Below the pieces are notes generated by a model, which searched no databases, had not been told where the DNA came from, and was given only the letters and a program-made list of their open reading frames with translations. Shown piece after piece: positions 6,499 to 10,683 of a stretch of DNA of 10,683 bases. This DNA comes from Erysipelotrichaceae bacterium. Lineage in GTDB: Bacteria > Bacillota_I > Bacilli_A > Erysipelotrichales > Coprobacillaceae. The translations under genes were made by a program, and so were the position numbers. How positions within the stretch are numbered: the first letter of the stretch is position 1; each line of letters opens with the position of its first letter. The stretch covers positions 1 to 10,683 of the forward strand of contig JAJQGQ010000009.1 of NCBI GenBank assembly GCA_021200395.1, written 5' to 3'.

Positions 6499-7206
6499 AT
6501 GACCAAGTATAAAATGATATATCAGGATCTATTAGATAAAATAAAAAGTGGTGATATACCTGCTAATACTTATCTTCCTGGAGAATATGAATTAATGAAA
6601 TTATATGATGCTTCTAGAGATACGATTAGGAAAGCTTTAAACCTACTATTACAAAATGGTTATATACAAAAAGAAAAAGGTAAAGGATCATTAGTTTTAG
6701 ATAATAGTAAGATTGATTTCCCAGTATCAGGAGTTATAAGTTTTAAAGAATTACAAAAGACAATGCCTGGTGAAGTTCATACTTTTGTGCATACATTTCA
6801 ATATTTACCAGTTTCAGATGAATTAAAAAAAGAATTATATATGGATGATGGTAATATTTATCATATTGAAAGAATTCGTGAAATTGATGGAGAAAAAATT
6901 ATATTAGATATTGATTATATCAATGCTCAAGTTGTACCTGATTTAACGATTGAACATGCACAGAATTCCTTATATGAATATATCGAAAATGATTTGGGAT
7001 TAAAAATAAGCTTTGCCAGAAAAGAAATAACCGTTATCAAGGCTACTGAAGAAGAAAAAAAATTATTAGACATGAAGGATTATGATTTGTTAGTATGTGT
7101 GAAATCATATACTTATTTAGAAGATGCTACATTGTTTCAATATACCTTATCTAAACATAGACCAGATAAGTTTAGATTTGTAGATTTTGCCCGACGAACC
7201 GAATAG
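6499..7206 (+). CDS. treR: trehalose operon repressor TreR, GntR/HutC family
   Basis: This 235-residue regulator has a GntR winged helix (about residues 3-66: LPGEYELMKLYDASRDTIRK with recognition helix, then NGYIQKEKGKGS wing). It is followed by a UTRA ligand-binding domain (about 90-230) of the HutC subfamily. The C-terminal SKHRPDKFRFVDFARR block is characteristic of TreR proteins. Known TreR repressors of Bacillota bind tre operators and release them on binding trehalose-6-phosphate, the product of the PTS permease encoded next. Three similar palindromes flank the gene, one over its own promoter and two at treP, supporting autoregulation and control of treP-treC. The start is ATG 6499 with GAGG ten bases upstream. 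A strong terminator at its end makes it a separate unit from treP. Repressor identity is well supported by domain type and neighbours; the effector is inferred from the family. Confidence 0.92.
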   Translation: MTKYKMIYQDLLDKIKSGDIPANTYLPGEYELMKLYDASRDTIRKALNLLLQNGYIQKEKGKGSLVLDNSKIDFPVSGVISFKELQKTMPGEVHTFVHTFQYLPVSDELKKELYMDDGNIYHIERIREIDGEKIILDIDYINAQVVPDLTIEHAQNSLYEYIENDLGLKISFARKEITVIKATEEEKKLLDMKDYDLLVCVKSYTYLEDATLFQYTLSKHRPDKFRFVDFARRTE

Positions 7207-7218
7207 GTTCGTTTTTTT
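7194..7218 (+). terminator. intrinsic terminator of treR
   Basis: ACGAACC, loop GAATA and GGTTCGT form a perfect 7-bp stem with an uninterrupted T run (7212-7218), followed by more T-rich sequence. The TAG stop (7204-7206) spans the loop and right arm. It separates treR from the inducible treP-treC unit. Confidence 0.9.
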
Positions 7219-7238
7219 ATACTTTTTTTATTTTTTTG

Positions 7239-7267
7239 TTGACTTACATGTACGTACATGTTAATAT
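7239..7267 (+). promoter_or_regulatory. treP-treC promoter
   Basis: TTGACT (7239-7244, five of six) and TAATAT (7262-7267, four of six) are separated by 17 bp, predicting a start near 7274. The spacer is occupied almost exactly by an operator palindrome and a second operator follows the start point, as expected for a tightly repressed promoter. Confidence 0.7.
7246..7261. promoter_or_regulatory. TreR operator 1, within treP promoter spacer
   Basis: ACATGTACGTACATGT is a perfect 16-bp palindrome lying between the -35 and -10 boxes. Its TGTACGTACA core is shared with operator 2. Bound repressor would directly block RNA polymerase. Confidence 0.8.
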
Positions 7268-7274
7268 ATATTCG

Positions 7275-7294
7275 TAAGTTGTACGTACAAGTTA
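7275..7294. promoter_or_regulatory. TreR operator 2, just downstream of treP start point
   Basis: A perfect 12-bp palindrome, TTGTACGTACAA (7279-7290), has flanks TAA and TTA that extend the symmetry to 20 bp with one mismatched pair. Its centre is 31 bp from that of operator 1, about three helical turns, so two repressor dimers could sit on the same DNA face. Confidence 0.8.
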
Positions 7295-7313
7295 ATAAGA
7301 GAGGAGAATATAT

Positions 7314-9209
7314 ATGGGAAAGTATAAAAATGATGCAACTGATTTGTTAAAATATGTTGGTGGTAAAGAAAATATAAAGGCTGTTTCACATTGTGTTACA
7401 AGAATGCGTTTTGTATTGATTGATGATAAAAAAGCTGATGTTAAAAAGATTGAGTCCATTCCTTCTGCAAAAGGAACATTCACACAATCAGGTCAATTTC
7501 AAGTTATTATTGGTAATGATGTTCAAGCTTTTTATAATGATTTTATTGCTGTATCAGGTATTGAAGGCGTAAGTAAAGATTCTGCTAAAGATGCTGCTAA
7601 ATCAAATCAAACATGGTTGCAAAGATTAATAGGTAATTTAGGCGAAATATTTGCTCCATTAATTCCAGCTTTGATTTGTGGTGGTTTGATTTTAGGTTTT
7701 AGAAATTGTATTGATTCAATTTACTTTTTTGAAAATGGTACAAAGACATTAGTAGATATTTCACAATTTTGGAGTGGTGTCGATAGTTTCCTATGGTTAA
7801 TAGGTGAAGCTGTATTCCATTTCTTACCAGTTGGTATTGTGTGGTCAATTACTAAAAAAATGGGGACAACACAAATATTGGGTATTATTTTAGGTATAAC
7901 ATTAGTATCTCCCCAATTACTAAATGCTTATAGTGTTGCTTCTACAGCTGCAGCAGATATTCCAGTATGGGATTTTGGCTTTGCCCAAGTACAAATGATT
8001 GGTTATCAAGCACAGGTTATTCCAGCTATGCTGGCAGGGTTTGTATTAGTTTATTTAGAAAAATTTTTCAGAAAGATTTCACCTGAATACATTAGTATGA
8101 TTGTAGTTCCATTTTGTTCATTAGTACCAGCTGTTTTAATTGCTCATACTGTTGTAGGTCCTATTGGATGGGCGATTGGTAATTTCATTTCAGAAATCGT
8201 TTATAGTGGTTTAACTTCAAATTTTGGTTGGTTATTTGCAACTTTCTTTGGTTTGTTATATGCTCCATTGGTTATTACAGGTTTACACCACATGACAAAT
8301 GCTATTGATACACAATTAGTCAGTTCATTTGGTGGAACCATCCTATGGCCTATGATTGCATTATCTAATATTGCTCAGGGTTCAGCAGTATTAGCTATGG
8401 TTGTATTACAAAAGAAAAATGATAGAGCACAACAAGTATCTATACCAGCATGTATTTCTTGTTATTTAGGCGTCACTGAACCAGCGTTGTTTGGTGTCAA
8501 TTTAAAATATATGTTTCCATTTGTTTGTGGTATGATCGGTTCCGCATGCGCAGCAACTTTCTCAGTTGCTAATGGTGTTATGGCAACTTCTATTGGTGTT
8601 GGTGGTATTCCAGGTATCTTATCCATTTTCCCACAATATATGTTACAATTTGCAATTGCTATGATTATTGCGATTGTTATATCATTTACATTAACTTATA
8701 TTGTTGGTAAGCAACGTTTAACAGATGAAGATTTATATGGTGAAAATATTGAAGATATAAAAGATTCAGAATTATTTATCTCACCTTTGCAAGGACAAAT
8801 AATACCTATTACAGAAGTTCAGGATCAGGTATTTTCCACAAAAATGATGGGTGATGGCTTTGCCGTAGATTTAACTGATGGAAATGTTGTTGCTCCATTT
8901 AGTGGAGAAATTGTTATGACTTTCCCTACTAAACATGCATATGGTATTAGAAACGAAAACGGTTTAGAAGTATTAATCCATTTAGGTATGGATACTGTGG
9001 AATTAAATGGGGAAGGATTTGAAAGTTATGTTGAAATGGGTGATAAAGTTAAACAAGGACAAAGTATTGCTAAAGTTGATATAGAATTTGTGAAATCAAA
9101 AGGAAAATCAATGGTATCACCAGTTGTCTTTACATCTAAGCATGAAGTTACATTATTGGAAAATGATATAGTAAAAACAAAACAAAAACAAATTATTGAA
9201 ATTATATAG
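7314..9209 (+). CDS. treP: trehalose PTS permease, fused EIIB-EIIC-EIIA (glucose family)
   Basis: This 631-residue permease imports trehalose and phosphorylates it to trehalose-6-phosphate. Domains run B-C-A. EIIB (about 1-85) has the phosphorylated cysteine Cys27 in HCVTRMRF. EIIC (about 105-460) is a multi-helix membrane domain with GVTEPA (386-391), equivalent to the GITEPA sugar-binding loop. After a short linker, EIIA of the glucose type (about 485-631) has His541 and phospho-acceptor His556 in EVLIHLGMDTVELNG. The two histidines are 15 residues apart, as His75 and His90 are in E. coli EIIA-Glc. Many Bacillota trehalose permeases lack a fused EIIA and borrow one, so this one is self-sufficient from HPr onward. 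The ATG has a GAGAGGAG site. The treC gene follows nine bases later. Trehalose specificity rests on the treR/treC neighbours; the domain family alone would also fit sucrose or beta-glucosides. Confidence 0.92.
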   Translation: MGKYKNDATDLLKYVGGKENIKAVSHCVTRMRFVLIDDKKADVKKIESIPSAKGTFTQSGQFQVIIGNDVQAFYNDFIAVSGIEGVSKDSAKDAAKSNQTWLQRLIGNLGEIFAPLIPALICGGLILGFRNCIDSIYFFENGTKTLVDISQFWSGVDSFLWLIGEAVFHFLPVGIVWSITKKMGTTQILGIILGITLVSPQLLNAYSVASTAAADIPVWDFGFAQVQMIGYQAQVIPAMLAGFVLVYLEKFFRKISPEYISMIVVPFCSLVPAVLIAHTVVGPIGWAIGNFISEIVYSGLTSNFGWLFATFFGLLYAPLVITGLHHMTNAIDTQLVSSFGGTILWPMIALSNIAQGSAVLAMVVLQKKNDRAQQVSIPACISCYLGVTEPALFGVNLKYMFPFVCGMIGSACAATFSVANGVMATSIGVGGIPGILSIFPQYMLQFAIAMIIAIVISFTLTYIVGKQRLTDEDLYGENIEDIKDSELFISPLQGQIIPITEVQDQVFSTKMMGDGFAVDLTDGNVVAPFSGEIVMTFPTKHAYGIRNENGLEVLIHLGMDTVELNGEGFESYVEMGDKVKQGQSIAKVDIEFVKSKGKSMVSPVVFTSKHEVTLLENDIVKTKQKQIIEII

Positions 9210-9218
9210 AGGTATTAT

Positions 9219-10683
9219 ATGTCAAATTTTAAAGATAAAGTTGTTTATCAAATATATCCTAAGTCATTTAAAGATTCTAATAATGATGGTATTGGTGATT
9301 TAAAAGGTATTACAAGTAAGTTAGATTACTTAAAATTATTAGGTATTGATTATATTTGGATAACACCGTTTTTTGTGTCACCACAAAATGATAATGGATA
9401 TGATGTTACTGATTATTATCATATTGATTCTATTTATGGAACGATGGATGATTTGGATGAATTGATTAATGAAGCTCATAAAAGAAATATTGGATTGATG
9501 TTTGATATGGTTTTTAATCATACTTCTACAACACATACTTGGTTTCAAAGAGCTTTAAAGGGTGAACAAAAGTATAAGGATTATTATTTCTTTAGAAAAA
9601 AGCCTACAAATTGGCAGTCTAAATTTGGTGGATCAGCATGGGAGTATGTTGAAGAGTTAGATGAATATTATTTACATTTATTTGATAAGACACAGGCAGA
9701 TCTTAACTGGGAAAATCCTAATGTAAGAGAGGAATTAGTCAAAATATTGAATTTTTGGATTGATAAAGGTATTAAGGGATTTCGTTTTGATGTGATTAAT
9801 TTGATAAGTAAAGATGCATTTGAAGATGATGACAACGGCGTAGGCAAACGTTTTTATACAGATGGCAGCCAAATGAATCAATATCTTCGTGAAATCAACC
9901 AAAAATCCTTTGGAAAATATGATGATATTATTACTGTCGGCGAAATGTCAAGTACTACTATAGAAAACTGTAATAACTATACCAATCCAAACAATCATGA
10001 ATTAAACATGACATTTAATTTTCATCATTTAAAAGTAGATTACCAAAATCAAGAAAAATGGACAACTATGCCTTTTAACTTCCAAGAATTAAAAGATATA
10101 TTCAATAAGTGGCAACTAGGTATGAAAGTTGGATGGAATGCTTTATTTTGGAATTGTCATGATCAACCTAGAAGTGTTTCACGTTTTGGTAATGATACAA
10201 AATATCATGATATATCTGCTAAAATGCTTGCAACCACTATACATATGCAAAGAGGAACACCTTATATCTATCAAGGTGAAGAAATTGGTATGACCAATAA
10301 TTATTTTACCGATATTCATCAATATAGAGATGTCGAAAGTATTAATTATTATCATATATTAAAAAATCAAGGTTTATCAGAAGATAAAATCCATGAAATA
10401 CTCCAAGCTAAGTCAAGAGATAATGCCAGAAGTCCAATGCAATGGAATAAGGATGGCGGATTTAGTGACTCAACACCTTGGATGGAAATGAATCCTAATC
10501 ATACAACAATCAATGTAGAAGATAATCTCAACAATCCAAATTCTATCTTCTATTATTATCAAAAACTTATAAAACTTAGAAAACAATACAAAGTTATAAG
10601 TGAAGGTAACTATGTACCATTTATAGAAAATCATCCTTATATTTATGCCTATAAAAGACAATATAATAATGAAGAATTAATTG
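9219..10683 (+). CDS. treC: alpha,alpha-phosphotrehalase TreC (GH13), 3' end cut by window
   Basis: An open frame from ATG 9219 runs past the window end, giving 488 complete residues of an expected 540-560. It encodes a GH13 glycoside hydrolase that cleaves trehalose-6-phosphate into glucose and glucose-6-phosphate in the cytoplasm. Visible GH13 motifs are DNGYDVTDYY (58-67), FDMVFNH (95-101), GFRFDVIN with nucleophile Asp191, TVGEMSS with acid/base Glu242, and NCHDQPR with Asp315. The opening KDKVVYQIYPKSFKDSNNDG and the ARSPMQW block are typical of TreC and the related oligo-1,6-glucosidases. Assignment to TreC rather than a glucosidase rests on its position directly after the trehalose permease (nine-base gap, AGAGGT site over the treP stop). 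Missing residues are the C-terminal beta-domain end. Codon use changes markedly near 9830. Confidence 0.93.
   Translation, partial: MSNFKDKVVYQIYPKSFKDSNNDGIGDLKGITSKLDYLKLLGIDYIWITPFFVSPQNDNGYDVTDYYHIDSIYGTMDDLDELINEAHKRNIGLMFDMVFNHTSTTHTWFQRALKGEQKYKDYYFFRKKPTNWQSKFGGSAWEYVEELDEYYLHLFDKTQADLNWENPNVREELVKILNFWIDKGIKGFRFDVINLISKDAFEDDDNGVGKRFYTDGSQMNQYLREINQKSFGKYDDIITVGEMSSTTIENCNNYTNPNNHELNMTFNFHHLKVDYQNQEKWTTMPFNFQELKDIFNKWQLGMKVGWNALFWNCHDQPRSVSRFGNDTKYHDISAKMLATTIHMQRGTPYIYQGEEIGMTNNYFTDIHQYRDVESINYYHILKNQGLSEDKIHEILQAKSRDNARSPMQWNKDGGFSDSTPWMEMNPNHTTINVEDNLNNPNSIFYYYQKLIKLRKQYKVISEGNYVPFIENHPYIYAYKRQYNNEELI

Noticed and set aside
7219..7240. T-rich stretch between treR terminator and treP promoter as a separate regulatory repeat
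   Set aside because: It consists of T runs broken by single bases, adequately explained as the tail of the terminator and an AT-rich region upstream of the -35 box.
7292..7483. 63-residue minus-strand open frame overlapping treP start
   Set aside because: It lies antisense to the treP EIIB domain and over the promoter-operator region, has no ribosome binding site seen and no recognisable protein features. It is a shadow frame.
10470..10661. 63-residue minus-strand open frame at the right end
   Set aside because: It is antisense to well-conserved treC coding sequence (ARSPMQW region onward) and its composition is that of reverse-read AT-rich DNA.
1..10683. Mobile element, CRISPR array, phage or defence system
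   Set aside because: No transposase, integrase, direct-repeat array, tRNA gene or defence-related domain was found. All genes are metabolic, transport or regulatory and belong to known families.

Overview
The window is AT-rich, with very A/T-ending codons, strong GGAGG-type ribosome binding sites, sigma-A-like promoters and U-tailed intrinsic terminators. This points to a low-GC Bacillota chromosome, plausibly a gut-type Erysipelotrichia or Clostridia relative; the genus cannot be fixed from sequence reading alone. UGA is an ordinary stop here (the gene at 5993-6436 ends in TGA-TAG) and Trp is encoded by TGG.

Left part (1-3605). The tail of a flavodoxin-like gene carries an in-frame TGA and meets a leftward Gfo/Idh/MocA-type oxidoreductase at a shared bidirectional terminator. 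Next comes a leftward two-gene operon, a MATE efflux pump followed by an overlapping MerR-family regulator with a GyrI-like sensor domain. Its promoter has the MerR-type architecture: TTGACA and TATAAT separated by 19 bp, with a perfect 9+3+9 inverted repeat lying almost exactly over the spacer. Drug-sensing autoregulation of the pump operon is inferred.

Middle (3606-6450). A second, divergent MATE pump has its own promoter, whose -35 box coincides with a spurious TTG start. It is followed by a classical short-chain dehydrogenase and a small flavodoxin-fold FMN protein that form a tightly packed pair.

Right part (6450-10683). This is a complete trehalose-utilisation locus apart from the clipped last gene: a TreR-type GntR/UTRA repressor, a fused trehalose PTS permease (IIB-IIC-IIA) and phosphotrehalase TreC, which runs off the window end. 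Three copies of a TTGTACGTACAA-like palindrome sit at the two promoters: one overlaps the treR -35 box, one fills the treP promoter spacer, and one lies just downstream of the treP start point. The inferred circuit is that TreR represses itself and treP-treC, trehalose enters as trehalose-6-phosphate, and TreC splits it to glucose and glucose-6-phosphate.

No mobile element, CRISPR array, rRNA or tRNA was seen, and no gene-free stretch exceeds about 130 bases. I see no undescribed system. The most useful observations are the two regulatory architectures, the nonsense codon in the flavodoxin, a codon-usage break inside treC, and the repeated placement of stop codons inside terminator hairpins.
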